DNA from: Siccirubricoccus phaeus
GTDB lineage: Bacteria; Pseudomonadota; Alphaproteobacteria; Acetobacterales; Acetobacteraceae
Length of the DNA: 64,000 nt
Direction of reading: 5' to 3'
NCBI RefSeq assembly: GCF_008360935.1
Contig: NZ_SRXO01000001.1
Span: forward strand, 310,001-374,000
Below are positions 44,576 through 53,092 of the stretch, piece after piece (position 1 is the first letter of the stretch; each line of letters opens with the position of its first letter). Both the position numbers and the translations under genes were made by a program. Below the pieces are notes generated by a model. It worked only from the letters and a program-made list of their open reading frames with translations. It was not told the origin of the DNA and did no database searches.

Positions 44576-46036
44576 ATGGCCGGCCTGCCTCGCCTCACCA
44601 GCTTCACGCCCCTGCCGCCGGAGCGGAACGGCATCGCGGATTACGCCTGGCACCTGCTCGCCGGCCTTGCCCGCCATTACGACTGCGTCACGGCCTGCGA
44701 GGACTGGCTGGCCGAGGCGCCCGAGAAGGTGGCGGTGACGGATGCGGCGCTGGCGCATCGCGGCCTCGGGCCCGGGGACCGGGTGCTGCACCAGCTCGGC
44801 AACAATGCCGGGCATGGCTTCGTGTTGCGGGCGCTGCGGCGCCTGCCGGGCGTCGTCACCCTGCATGATCTCGGCCTGCTGCACCTGCATGAGGTGACGG
44901 GGGAGGGGGAGGCGGCGATCCTCGCCGGCATGGCGCAGGGCGGGCTGCCGGGCCTCGCCGCCAGCTTCGGCCGGCAGTGGCGCGACCATGGCCTTGCGCC
45001 CCGCGCCACCCACCTGCTCTTCGATCTGGCGGGGGAGGTGCTGGCCGCCTCGCGCGCCGTCATCGTGCATTCGCAATTCGCCCGGCAAAAGCTGCGGCTG
45101 TTCCATGGCGAGGCGGCGACCGCGCATGTCGCCGTGGTGCCCCACCTGCTGCCGCCCGTCGCCATGCCGGACCGCGCGGCGGCGCGCGCCCGGCTGCACC
45201 TGGCGCCGGAGGAGGTGGTGGTGCTGACCGCCGGCTTCGCCACGGCGGCGAAGCGCTTCGACTGGCTGATCGTGGCGCTGGACGAGGCGCTGCGGCGCGG
45301 CGCGGCGCTGCGCTGGATCCATGCCGGGGCGGAGCGGCCGGAGGAATACGCGCTGTCCCGCCGCATCGCCGCCGCGCCGGAAGTGGCGCCGCGGGCGCGC
45401 ATCACCGGCTACCTGCCGGAAGCGGCGCTGAACGACCACATCGCCGCCGCCGATGTGCTGGTGAACCTCCGCTTTCCCTCGAATGGCGAGAGTTCCGGCT
45501 CCATCGCCCGGGGGCTGGCCGCCGGCACCTGCTGCATGGTCTCCGACAGCGGCGCCTATGCGGAGCTGCCGGGCGACGCGGTGCTGCACATCCCGCTGGC
45601 CGAGGCGGTGCCCCGGCTGGCGGAGGCGCTGCTGGCGATCGCCGCTGCGCCGGAGAAGGCCTGGGCGATCGGCGCCGCCGGCCGCCGCCATGCCGAGGCG
45701 GAGCTGGCCCTGCCGCGCATCGCCCGCGCCTATGAGGCGGTGATCGAGGCCAGCCGCGAGCACGAGGTGCGGCGGCCGCCGCCGCGGCCGGCGGAGGCGC
45801 CGCTGGTCGTCCTGCCGGCCTGGCCGCTGCCGCAGCGCCGCGCGGTGGCGGAGGCGCTGGGCCGGCAGCGCGGGCCCTGCCGGCTGCTGCTCGCCGTGCC
45901 GCGGCTGGACGCGCTGGCGGAGCTGACCCTGGAACTGCCCGGCCTGCTCTCCGAATTGCTGCCGCCGGAGGCGCGGCTGCGCGCGCTCCGGGTGCAGGCG
46001 GGCGCGGCGCCCGGCCTGCTGCTGGAGCTGGGATGA
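44576..46036 (+). CDS. Family 4 glycosyltransferase with C-terminal extension
   Basis: 486 aa. The N-terminal GT-B domain begins LPRLTSFTPLPPERNGIADY, the usual opening for this GT4 subgroup. The nucleotide-sugar domain contains VVLTAGFATAAKRFDWLIVA and the GT4 acidic region LRFPSNGESSGSIARGLAAG, where Glu and Ser replace the commoner E-x7-E spacing. After residue ~395 a ~90-residue Pro/Leu/Arg-rich extension is present. No membrane segment is visible. It overlaps the next gene by four bases. The donor sugar is unknown. Confidence 0.88.
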   Translation: MAGLPRLTSFTPLPPERNGIADYAWHLLAGLARHYDCVTACEDWLAEAPEKVAVTDAALAHRGLGPGDRVLHQLGNNAGHGFVLRALRRLPGVVTLHDLGLLHLHEVTGEGEAAILAGMAQGGLPGLAASFGRQWRDHGLAPRATHLLFDLAGEVLAASRAVIVHSQFARQKLRLFHGEAATAHVAVVPHLLPPVAMPDRAAARARLHLAPEEVVVLTAGFATAAKRFDWLIVALDEALRRGAALRWIHAGAERPEEYALSRRIAAAPEVAPRARITGYLPEAALNDHIAAADVLVNLRFPSNGESSGSIARGLAAGTCCMVSDSGAYAELPGDAVLHIPLAEAVPRLAEALLAIAAAPEKAWAIGAAGRRHAEAELALPRIARAYEAVIEASREHEVRRPPPRPAEAPLVVLPAWPLPQRRAVAEALGRQRGPCRLLLAVPRLDALAELTLELPGLLSELLPPEARLRALRVQAGAAPGLLLELG

Positions 46037-46962
46037 GCGCCGCGCCGCTGCTCGCCGAGCTGTTCCACCGGCTGGATCCGCCGCCGCGCCTGCTGGATCT
46101 CGGCCTGCCGGAAGCGCGGCTGTTCCCCTGGGTGGCGGGGGCGGTGTGCGGCGTGGCCGGGGAGGAGGCCTTGCCGCCGGCCGAGCGCGCCCTGCTCGCC
46201 GGCTTCCGCGACGCTGCCCGCCGCCGCCCGCCCTTCGGCTTCGATGCCGCCGCGGATGCGGCGATGTTGGCCCAGGCCCCGGCCGCCTGGGGCGGGGGCG
46301 GGGAATGGCTGGTCTGCCTGCCGGGGGCGCCGCCGCTCTCGCTGGCGCCGCTCTGGCGCGGCGGCGCCTGGGCGCTGCTGCGCGCCGCCGGCCAGGCGGG
46401 CTGGGTGGGCAGCGACCGGGGGCGGATCATGCTGCTGGCCGGGACCCCGGCGGCGGTGGAGCATTACGACCTGGTGGTGCCGGTGGAGCGGCTGGAGGAG
46501 GTGCTGGAACGGCTGCACGAGGCGGCGGCCGCCCTGGCGGCGGAGGGCGCGGGCTGGCGCACCGGCCGCCGGCGCATCTCCGCCCGGCTGGCCAGCCTGA
46601 CCTTGCTGCGGGAGGCGCCGCAGCGGCCGGGCCTGGCCCTCGCCGCCCCTGCCTTGTGGCATGATGCGGCGGTGGAGCTGGCGGGGGGTGCCCTGCCGCT
46701 CACCGGGCTGAAGCGGCTGCGGCTGCTGCTGGGCAGCCTGCCGGCAGGGCCGGCGCGGCTGGTGGTGCTGCTGCGCGGCGGGGTGCCGCCGGTGCTCTTC
46801 CTCGGCGGCCGGCGCCTGGCGGCGACGCCCCTGCCGGGCCCTGCCGGCACCACGCGGCTGGAAGCCGCCACCCGGCTGGCCGGCGGCCCGGCGGAGGTGC
46901 TGGGCCTCGCCGCCCTGCCGGGCCCGGCGCCTGCGCTGCTGGGGCTGGAGGTGGCGTGGTGA
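46033..46962 (+). CDS. Unrecognised protein between two glycosyltransferases
   Basis: 309 aa, very rich in Ala, Leu, Gly, Pro and Arg. There is no signal peptide; short hydrophobic stretches (ARLVVLLRGGVPPVLFLGG) look like beta-strands rather than membrane helices. Residues ~150-175 form a heptad-like helix (LEEVLERLHEAAAALAAEG). I recognise no catalytic motif. It starts inside the stop of the GT4 gene (ATGA) and ends inside the start of the next GT4 gene (GTGA), so the three are translationally coupled. A companion, scaffold or diverged transferase is possible; none can be shown. Confidence 0.7.
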   Translation: MSAAPLLAELFHRLDPPPRLLDLGLPEARLFPWVAGAVCGVAGEEALPPAERALLAGFRDAARRRPPFGFDAAADAAMLAQAPAAWGGGGEWLVCLPGAPPLSLAPLWRGGAWALLRAAGQAGWVGSDRGRIMLLAGTPAAVEHYDLVVPVERLEEVLERLHEAAAALAAEGAGWRTGRRRISARLASLTLLREAPQRPGLALAAPALWHDAAVELAGGALPLTGLKRLRLLLGSLPAGPARLVVLLRGGVPPVLFLGGRRLAATPLPGPAGTTRLEAATRLAGGPAEVLGLAALPGPAPALLGLEVAW

Positions 46963-48101
46963 GCGGCGCGGCCGGGCCCGGGCGGCGGGCGCCGCGGCTG
47001 CTGGTGGTCTCGCCCATCCCCTCCCACCCCGCGGATCAGGGCAATTCTGCCCGCATCCAGGCGCTGGGCGCGGCGCTGATGCAGCGCGGCGTGGTCTGCG
47101 AATTCCTGTACTACGCGACGGAGGGGCTGGTGCCGCCGCAGCGCGCGGCGATGGCGGGCTTCTGGCACGCATTGCATGTGGAGCCGCCGGTGCCGACCGG
47201 GCGGATGTCGCATCCCGGGCTCTGGGGCCTTGACGATTGGTGCGCGCCGGCGCTGCTGCGCCGGGTGGCGGAGCTGCAGCGCGCCTGGCGCTACGATGCG
47301 GTGCTGGTGAATTACGTCTGGATGTCGGCGGTGCTGGAGGCGGTGCCGGGCTGCTTCCGCATCCTCGACACGCATGACCTGTTCGGCGACCGGCATCTGG
47401 CGGCGCGGGCGCTGGGCATCGATCCCTCCTGGTTCTTCACCTCGGCGGCGGAGGAGGGCAGGGGGCTGGACCGCGCCGACCTGGTGCTCGGCATCCAGGC
47501 GGAGGAGGCGGAGGTGCTGCGCACCCGCACTGCCCGCCCGGTGGCGGTGGTCGGCCATATGCCGCCGCTGCGCTTCCTGACGGTGCCGGAGAGGGCGGCG
47601 CCGCGCCACCGCTTCGGCTATCTGGGCAGCGCCAATCCCTGGAATGCCGCCTCCGTCGCGGCGCTGGAGGCGGGGTTCGGCGGCCGTCCGCTGCCCTGGC
47701 TGATCGCCGGGCGCATCCTGCGCCGGCCGGAATTGCTGCTGCCCAGCAACCCGGCGCGGCTGCCGGAGGTGGCGGATGTGGCCGAGTTCTACGATGCGGT
47801 GGAATGCGTGCTGAACCCGATGACCGGCGGCACCGGGCTGAAGATCAAGACGGTGGAGGCCCTGGCCCATGGCAGGCCGGTGCTCGGCACGCGGGATGCG
47901 TTTGCCGGGCTGCCGGCCGAGCATCCCGGCCATGCCGCGCCGGATGTGGCGGCGATGGTCGGGCTAATGCGGGAGTATCTGGCGAGCCTGGAATTCCGCC
48001 ATGGGCTGCGCCGCGCCTCCCGCCTGCTGGCGCTGCGCTATGCCGCCGAGGTTGCCGAGGCGCAGGACGCGCTGGCGGCGCGGCTGCAGGAGCTGGTCTA
48101 G
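46959..48101 (+). CDS. Family 4 glycosyltransferase
   Basis: 380 aa. I use the GTG at 46959, which overlaps the preceding stop (GTGA); a second GTG one codon earlier is possible. The N-terminal domain opens RLLVVSPIPSHPADQGNSAR, a glycine-rich acceptor-side loop. The middle FRILDTHDLFGDRHLAARAL carries the THD motif common in this clade, and the nucleotide-sugar domain ends with CVLNPMTGGTGLKIKTVEAL, replacing the E-x7-E glutamate region with G-T-G-L-K-x-K, typical of another GT4 branch. It closes the plus-strand glycan operon; the structured element copy B follows. Confidence 0.88.
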   Translation: MSGAAGPGRRAPRLLVVSPIPSHPADQGNSARIQALGAALMQRGVVCEFLYYATEGLVPPQRAAMAGFWHALHVEPPVPTGRMSHPGLWGLDDWCAPALLRRVAELQRAWRYDAVLVNYVWMSAVLEAVPGCFRILDTHDLFGDRHLAARALGIDPSWFFTSAAEEGRGLDRADLVLGIQAEEAEVLRTRTARPVAVVGHMPPLRFLTVPERAAPRHRFGYLGSANPWNAASVAALEAGFGGRPLPWLIAGRILRRPELLLPSNPARLPEVADVAEFYDAVECVLNPMTGGTGLKIKTVEALAHGRPVLGTRDAFAGLPAEHPGHAAPDVAAMVGLMREYLASLEFRHGLRRASRLLALRYAAEVAEAQDALAARLQELV

Positions 48102-48109
48102 CCCCCAGA

Positions 48110-48407
48110 CGTCGCTCCGCGACGCTGTGGGGCCCCGGGGGCGCCGGGCGAGCGGCACCTCGCACAGCCTGCCGCGGCAAAGCCGCGCCAGGGCAACGGG
48201 GGCCGCGTCTCGCGGCGCGAAGGCAGGGATTGTGCCTTCGACACCGTCCGCACGCTACCATCGCCGAGAGCCGTGCGGCGGCAAGCGTGGCAGGGACTTC
48301 GCCGCGCGAAGCGCGGTGCCGCTTCGCCGTATCCATGACACGCTTGCCGCCGCATGGCATTGCTTGCGGTGCGTTCGACGGGCTCGAACGCGGCAGGGGC
48401 GCGCCCG
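48110..48407 (+). repeat. Structured intergenic element, copy B
   Basis: Occupies the 318-bp gap before the hydrolase gene. Ordered hairpins: CGTCGC-tcc-GCGACG (48110-48124); GCGGC-aaa-GCCGC around 48173-48186; CGAAGGCA/TGCCTTCG (48218-48240); a 16-bp perfect stem TGCGGCGGCAAGCGTG (48274-48289 with 48339-48354), extendable to 20 bp with one wobble; the 22-nt core identical to copy A (48298-48319); GCGTTCGA/TCGAACGC (48371-48391); and GGGCGCGCCCG (48397-48407). It shares order, core and 3' end with copy A, and lies on the same strand relative to the next gene. Confidence 0.75.
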
Positions 48408-48419
48408 TGGGAGAGAGCG

Positions 48420-50384
48420 ATGGAATTCGAATTGCAGGACAGGCTGCCCTTCGCCGGTGGCCAGGAATTCGGCGCCGCCGGCGCCTATGAGCTGCTCCTC
48501 GGCCGCCTCCGCTACGCCGTCGATCCGCGCGACAAGCGCAACGCCCCGATCGCCGATCTTCACCTGGCGCCCGCCGGCGCCGATGGCCTGGTGCGTTTCG
48601 CCGGGGATCTGCAGATCCTGAAGCCCGTCGACCTCGCCCGCGGCAATCGCCGCCTCTTCTTCGACTGGGGCAATCGCGGCAACAAGCGCTGCCTGCAGTA
48701 TTTCAACGATGCCGTCGCGTCCAACGCCCCGCTCGCACCGGAGCATGCCGGCAACGGCTTCCTGCTGCGCCGCGGCTACAGCCTGGCCTGGGGCGCCTGG
48801 CAGGGCGATCTGCTCGCCGGCAATGGCCGCGTGCTGCTGGAGGTGCCGAAGCTGCCCGCGGTGCGCGGCCTGGCGCGGGCCGAGTTCATCGGCCAGGCGG
48901 GCGTCAACACCTTCCCGCTCGGCGTCTATACTTCCACCTACTCCCCGCCCGCGGTCGAAGGCGGCCGCGCCACCCTGACCCGCCGCCGCTACCCCTGGGA
49001 GCCCCGCGAGGAAGTGCCGCAAGGCGAATGGTGCTTCGGCCGGTTCGAGGCGGGCATGGGCCTGGAAGTCTTCGGCCGCGATTCCATCATCGCCCCCTCC
49101 CGCACCCATCTCCACATGCACGCCGGCTTCCAACCTGGCTGGATCTACGAGCTGGTCTGGGAGGCGGAGGCGCCGCTGGTCCTCGGCCTCGGCCATGCCG
49201 CGGTGCGCGATGCGGTGAGCTGGCTGCGTCATGCCGCGACGCCCGCCAACCCGCTGCACGGCGCGGTGGAGAAGGCCTATGGCTTCGGCCGCAGCCAGAC
49301 CGGCCGGGCGATCCGGGATTTCCTCTACCATGGCTTCAACGAGGACACCGCAGGCCGCCGCGTCTTCGACGGGCTGATGCCGCATGTCGCCGGCGCCGGC
49401 CGCCTCTTCGCCGGCCGCTTCGGCAACCTCACCGTCCCCGCCGGCCAGCAGTATGAGGATCACGACAACTCCGCCGATGCCTTCCCCTTCAGCTATGCCG
49501 AGACCACCGACCACCTGACCGGCCGCACAGACGCCATCCTGAAGCGCCCGGCGACGGACCCGCTGGTGCTGCACAGCCAATCCGCGACGGAATACTGGCA
49601 GCGCCGCGGCAGCCTGGTGCACACCACCACGGACGGGCAGGACCTGCCGCAGCCGGACAACGTCCGCATCTATCACTGGTGCAGCAGCCAGCACGCGGCG
49701 AACCCGCGCCTCGGCAGGCCGGCGCGTGGCCCCTTCGCCAATCCGGAGAATGTCGTCGCCACCAGCATGCTCTTCCGCGCGCTGCTGGATGCGCTGGATG
49801 CGTGGGCGACGCATGGCACGCCCCCGCCCGAAAGCCGCATGCCCCGCCGCGGCGACGGCACGGCGGTGAGCTTCGAGGCATGGCGCGCCCGCTTCCCTGC
49901 CATTCCCGGCGTGGCCCTGCCGCAATCGCCGAGCCGCTTCGAGCTCTTCGACTACGGCATGGACAACGGGGTGATGACGGTACTGCCGCCGCGTCTGGCG
50001 GATGCGCAAGGCTACGCCGTGCTGCTGCCCGCCACCGACGCGGACGGCAATGACCTCGGCGGCGTGCGCGCGCCGATGGTGCAAGCGCCGCTCGCCACCT
50101 ACACCGCCTGGAACCCGCGGTCGCGCGGCCATGGCGCCGGCGCGCTGCATGAATACACTGGCAGCACCATCGCCTTCCCGGATACGGAAGCCGAGCGGCT
50201 GGCCACCGGCGACCCACGCCCCTCCGTGCAGTCACGCTATGGCAGCGCGGAAGGCTATGTCGCCGCCATCACCGAGGCTGCGAAGGCGCTGGTGGCGGCG
50301 CGGCTGATGCTGGAGGAGGACGTGCCGCGCTGCGCGGCCGCCGCGGCGCAATGGGGCGCACCGCGGCATGAGGTGGGGGTGTAG
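48420..50384 (+). CDS. Large alpha/beta-hydrolase domain protein (ABhydrolase_10-like)
   Basis: 654 aa from the ATG at 48420 (GGGAGAGAG upstream). The protein resembles the alpha/beta hydrolase family PF20091. A beta-rich N-terminal half begins FELQDRLPFAGGQEFGAAGA and includes NRRLFFDWGNRGNKRCLQYF. The nucleophile elbow is YGFGRSQTGRAIRDFLYHGF, with Ser292 as the likely nucleophile, and a PAGQQYEDHDNSADAFPFSY region follows. No signal peptide is visible, although some relatives are secreted. The substrate is unknown; relatives are annotated only as hydrolases. Confidence 0.82.
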   Translation: MEFELQDRLPFAGGQEFGAAGAYELLLGRLRYAVDPRDKRNAPIADLHLAPAGADGLVRFAGDLQILKPVDLARGNRRLFFDWGNRGNKRCLQYFNDAVASNAPLAPEHAGNGFLLRRGYSLAWGAWQGDLLAGNGRVLLEVPKLPAVRGLARAEFIGQAGVNTFPLGVYTSTYSPPAVEGGRATLTRRRYPWEPREEVPQGEWCFGRFEAGMGLEVFGRDSIIAPSRTHLHMHAGFQPGWIYELVWEAEAPLVLGLGHAAVRDAVSWLRHAATPANPLHGAVEKAYGFGRSQTGRAIRDFLYHGFNEDTAGRRVFDGLMPHVAGAGRLFAGRFGNLTVPAGQQYEDHDNSADAFPFSYAETTDHLTGRTDAILKRPATDPLVLHSQSATEYWQRRGSLVHTTTDGQDLPQPDNVRIYHWCSSQHAANPRLGRPARGPFANPENVVATSMLFRALLDALDAWATHGTPPPESRMPRRGDGTAVSFEAWRARFPAIPGVALPQSPSRFELFDYGMDNGVMTVLPPRLADAQGYAVLLPATDADGNDLGGVRAPMVQAPLATYTAWNPRSRGHGAGALHEYTGSTIAFPDTEAERLATGDPRPSVQSRYGSAEGYVAAITEAAKALVAARLMLEEDVPRCAAAAAQWGAPRHEVGV

Positions 50385-50544
50385 GGGCCAGGATGGGGGC
50401 TTCGCCCCCAAACCCCCAACAGGGGCTCTGCCCGTTGGCGGCAGTGCCGCCAACCCCCCCGGACCCCGGTGTGAGTCTGCGGTTGCAGCGTCCGATCTGA
50501 AACTCCGACCGAAGTCCGGGACCCGTGCGGGCCTGGGTGGGGGC
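50385..50544. terminator. GGGGGCTTCGCCCCC-type repeat block between convergent genes
   Basis: GGGGGCTTCGCCCCC starts 11 nt after the hydrolase stop (50395-50409). A GGGGCTCTGCCC stem, a GTTGGCGGCA/TGCCGCCAAC hairpin (about 50434-50454) and GGACCCCGGTGTGAGTCTGC follow; the last is the module shared with 53754-53775 and, inverted, with 8447-8468. The block ends near the stop of the convergent Bug gene. Placement suggests a bidirectional terminator. Confidence 0.55.
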
Positions 50545-51648
50545 CTATTCCGGCTTCAGCCCCGCCCGGTCGGCGCGTTCCCGCCACTGCGCCGTCTCCT
50601 GCCGGATGCGCGCCGCGTAGCTCGGCCCGTCGCCGGCGACGACGGTATAGCCCAGCCCCTCCAGCCGGGCGCGCACCGCCGGCTCCTTCGCCGGCTCCAG
50701 CAGCAGGGCGCGCAGCCGGGCCTGGAGCGGCGCCGGCACGCCGGCGGGCAGGATGAAGCCCCACCAGCCCACCGTCGCCACCTCCGGCAGCCCCGCCTCC
50801 GCCATGGTCGGCACCTCCGGCAGGGCCGGGCTTCGCGCGGTGCCGGTCAGCGCCACCGGGCGCAGCCGGCCGCCCTGGATATGCGTCATCGCCGAGGAGA
50901 TCGCGACGAAGCCATAGGGCACATCCCCCGCCACCAGCCCGGCAAGCTGCGGCCCGCCGCCGCGATAGCCGACCACGGTCGGCTCCAGCCCGGTCGAGAG
51001 CTGGAATTCCACCACGGTCAGATGCGTCGGCGTGCCGATGCCGCCATGCGAAAGCCCGGTCGGGCGGGCCCGCATCTCGTCCAGCACCCCCTTCAGGTCC
51101 CGCGCCGGCGCACCGGGATTGGCCAGCAGCACCAGCGGCGCCGTCACGGCGAGGCCGAGCGGCGTCAGATCCTTCTCCACGTCGAAGGGCATGCGTTCCC
51201 GGAACAGGCCGGGGTTCACCACCAGCGCATTGTCCGCGGTGCCGAGCGTATAGCCATCCGGCGGCGCCGCGATCACCGCCTGGGTGCCGGGGATGGAGGC
51301 GCCGCCGCCGCGATTCTCGACGACGAAGGTCTGGCCGGAGATCTCGGTCGCCCGCTGCGCCAGGATGCGCGCGACGATGTCGCTGGCGCCGCCCGGGCCA
51401 TAGGGCACGACGATGCGGACATTCCGCGCCGGGAAATCCTGCGCCCGCGCCAGGGCCGGCAGCAGGAGAGGGGCCGCGAGCAGCGCGCGGCGCGGGGCGC
51501 TCGAGCCTGCCCCGAAAGGCTCCCGGCGGTGGATGGGCGAGGGATTTTGCGTCCCGGCCGGGACGTGGACGCCGCCGAGGCGGAAAAGACCGGCCAAGGC
51601 ACGCCGCAGACCGTTCCGGGACAGGCGCTCAACCATCGAGACGGACAT
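50545..51648 (-). CDS. Bug/TctC family periplasmic solute-binding receptor
   Basis: 367 aa as drawn. The Bug core is clear from about residue 70: NVRIVVPYGPGGASDIVARI, VENRGGGASIPGTQAV, AAPPDGYTLGTAD and TGLSHGGIGTPTHLTVVEFQ. The signal peptide is APRRALLAAPLLLPALARA, ending near residue 69, so the first ~50 codons are probably not part of the native leader. The start is uncertain: the ATG at 51648 overlaps the preceding Bug gene by 20 bases, and no good ribosome site lies closer to the signal. It is the second of two tandem orphan receptors; no TctAB genes are nearby. Confidence 0.85.
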   Translation of the reverse strand: MSVSMVERLSRNGLRRALAGLFRLGGVHVPAGTQNPSPIHRREPFGAGSSAPRRALLAAPLLLPALARAQDFPARNVRIVVPYGPGGASDIVARILAQRATEISGQTFVVENRGGGASIPGTQAVIAAPPDGYTLGTADNALVVNPGLFRERMPFDVEKDLTPLGLAVTAPLVLLANPGAPARDLKGVLDEMRARPTGLSHGGIGTPTHLTVVEFQLSTGLEPTVVGYRGGGPQLAGLVAGDVPYGFVAISSAMTHIQGGRLRPVALTGTARSPALPEVPTMAEAGLPEVATVGWWGFILPAGVPAPLQARLRALLLEPAKEPAVRARLEGLGYTVVAGDGPSYAARIRQETAQWRERADRAGLKPE

Positions 51649-52633
51649 TCGCGAGCCTCACCACCTCGCGCCATTGCGCGATCTCCGCCTTCACGAAGGC
51701 GGCGAAATTCTCGGGGCTGGTCGGATCGGCGATGGTGCCGAGTTCGACGAAGCGGGCGGCGACGGCCGGGTCGCGCAATATGGCGACGGTATCGGCATTC
51801 ACCTTGCGCACGATCTCCGGCGCCAGCCCGGCAGGGCCGGCGAGGCCCGACCAGCCGAAGGCGCCATAGCCGGAGGCGACGGTCTCCGCGATGGTCGGCA
51901 CGTCGGGCAATTGCGGGATGCGCTGCGGCGTGGTCACCGCGATCGGGATCAGCCGCCCGGCCTGGATGTTGTTCAGCGAGCTGGCGACGCTGTCGGTCAT
52001 CAGCGTGACGTTGCCGGCGACCAGATCCGCCATGCCCGGCCCGCTGCCGCGGTAATGCACCATGTTGAGCTGGATGCCGCAGCGATGCGCGAAGAGCTCC
52101 GCCGCCAGGTGCTGGCTGGTGGCGGGGCCGGCCGTCGCCATGTCCACCGCGCCGGGCCGCGCCTTGGCCAGCGCCACCACCTCCTGCGCCGAGCGGCCGG
52201 GGAAATTCGGATGCGCCACGATCAGCAGCGGCACCATCGCCACATTGCTGATGGGGGTGAAGTCGCGCTCCGCATCATAGGGCAGGCGCGGCACGACGGA
52301 GGGGTTGACGCCGAGCGTGCCCGACGTGCCGGCGACGAGCGTATAGCCGTCCGGCGCCGACCGCGCCGCCATCTCCAGCGCCGGCACGCCGGCGGCACCG
52401 CCGCGATTCTCGACGAAGCAGCGCTGCGGCCAGCGTTTCGAAAGCTCGTCGGCCAGCAGCCGGGTGAGGATGTCCGAGGCCTGGCCCGGCGGGAAGGGCA
52501 CGATGATGCGCACCGGCTTGTCCGGCCAGGGCGCCTGCGCCCGAGCCCGGCCCGGCCCGGCCAGCATCGGCGCCAGGGCCGGTGCGGCCAACAGGCCGTG
52601 CCCCACCAGGCTGCGCCGCGAAATCCTCGGCAT
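51629..52633 (-). CDS. Bug/TctC family periplasmic solute-binding receptor
   Basis: 334 aa. The leader MPRISRRSLVGHGLLAAPAL, with SRRSLVG, looks like a Tat signal and ends near ARAQ (residue ~33). The Bug fold follows: VRIIVPFPPGQASDILTRLL (binding loop), VENRGGAAGVPALEMAARSA and MVHYRGSGPGMADLVAGNVT. AGGAAGGAGG before the ATG is a strong ribosome site. Its stop lies inside the next Bug gene's N-terminal region. It is divergent from an amine-oxidase remnant. The ligand is unknown. Confidence 0.9.
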   Translation of the reverse strand: MPRISRRSLVGHGLLAAPALAPMLAGPGRARAQAPWPDKPVRIIVPFPPGQASDILTRLLADELSKRWPQRCFVENRGGAAGVPALEMAARSAPDGYTLVAGTSGTLGVNPSVVPRLPYDAERDFTPISNVAMVPLLIVAHPNFPGRSAQEVVALAKARPGAVDMATAGPATSQHLAAELFAHRCGIQLNMVHYRGSGPGMADLVAGNVTLMTDSVASSLNNIQAGRLIPIAVTTPQRIPQLPDVPTIAETVASGYGAFGWSGLAGPAGLAPEIVRKVNADTVAILRDPAVAARFVELGTIADPTSPENFAAFVKAEIAQWREVVRLANVRLDG

Positions 52634-52684
52634 CGTTTCCTCCTTCCTGCCTTGGCCCGTGTATAGAACGGATCATGCCGAAGC

Positions 52685-53029
52685 GTGAACGCCCCGGCCG
52701 CGGGCGCCTATATCCGGGATGACGGCATCGCCGAGCGCTGCGCCGCCTGCACGCCGGAGCAGCGCGCCATGGCGGCGGCGGCGGATGTGCGGGTGCTGCA
52801 TCCGGGCGCCGAACTGGGCAAGGCGGCCTCCGTCGCCTGGGGCCGGATGCCCTGGGCCCACGGCGCCTGGGCGGGGTGGAGGCGCGAGCAGCGGGAGCGG
52901 GAGTACCGGCTGCTGCGCGCGCCGGAGGGGCCCTACCATTTCCCCGGCGAATGCCTCTCCTGGCTGCCCGGCTGGCAGGAGGGGGCGGTGTTGAGCGCCT
53001 GGGAAGCGCTGGCGGGGGTGGCGACGTAG
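52685..53029 (+). pseudogene. C-terminal remnant of a flavin amine oxidase
   Basis: An open frame of 114 codons with a GTG start and no ribosome site. The segment VAWGRMPWAHGAWAGWRREQ, then EGPYHFPGECLSWLPGWQEG and AVLSAWEAL, matches the C-terminal FAD-binding part of flavin amine/L-amino-acid oxidases (usual form FAGEH-S-x-PGW-x-EGA). Those enzymes are ~450-550 aa; the N-terminal Rossmann FAD motif and catalytic domain are absent upstream, where an in-frame stop at 52664 and the divergent Bug gene intervene. It is therefore a decayed fragment, although a translated mini-protein cannot be excluded. Confidence 0.7.
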
Positions 53030-53092
53030 CAGCGGGCCAGGCCCAATCCTGCCCGGCGACCCGCCGGAGCCTCGCCCTGCCGGCTGCTGCCC

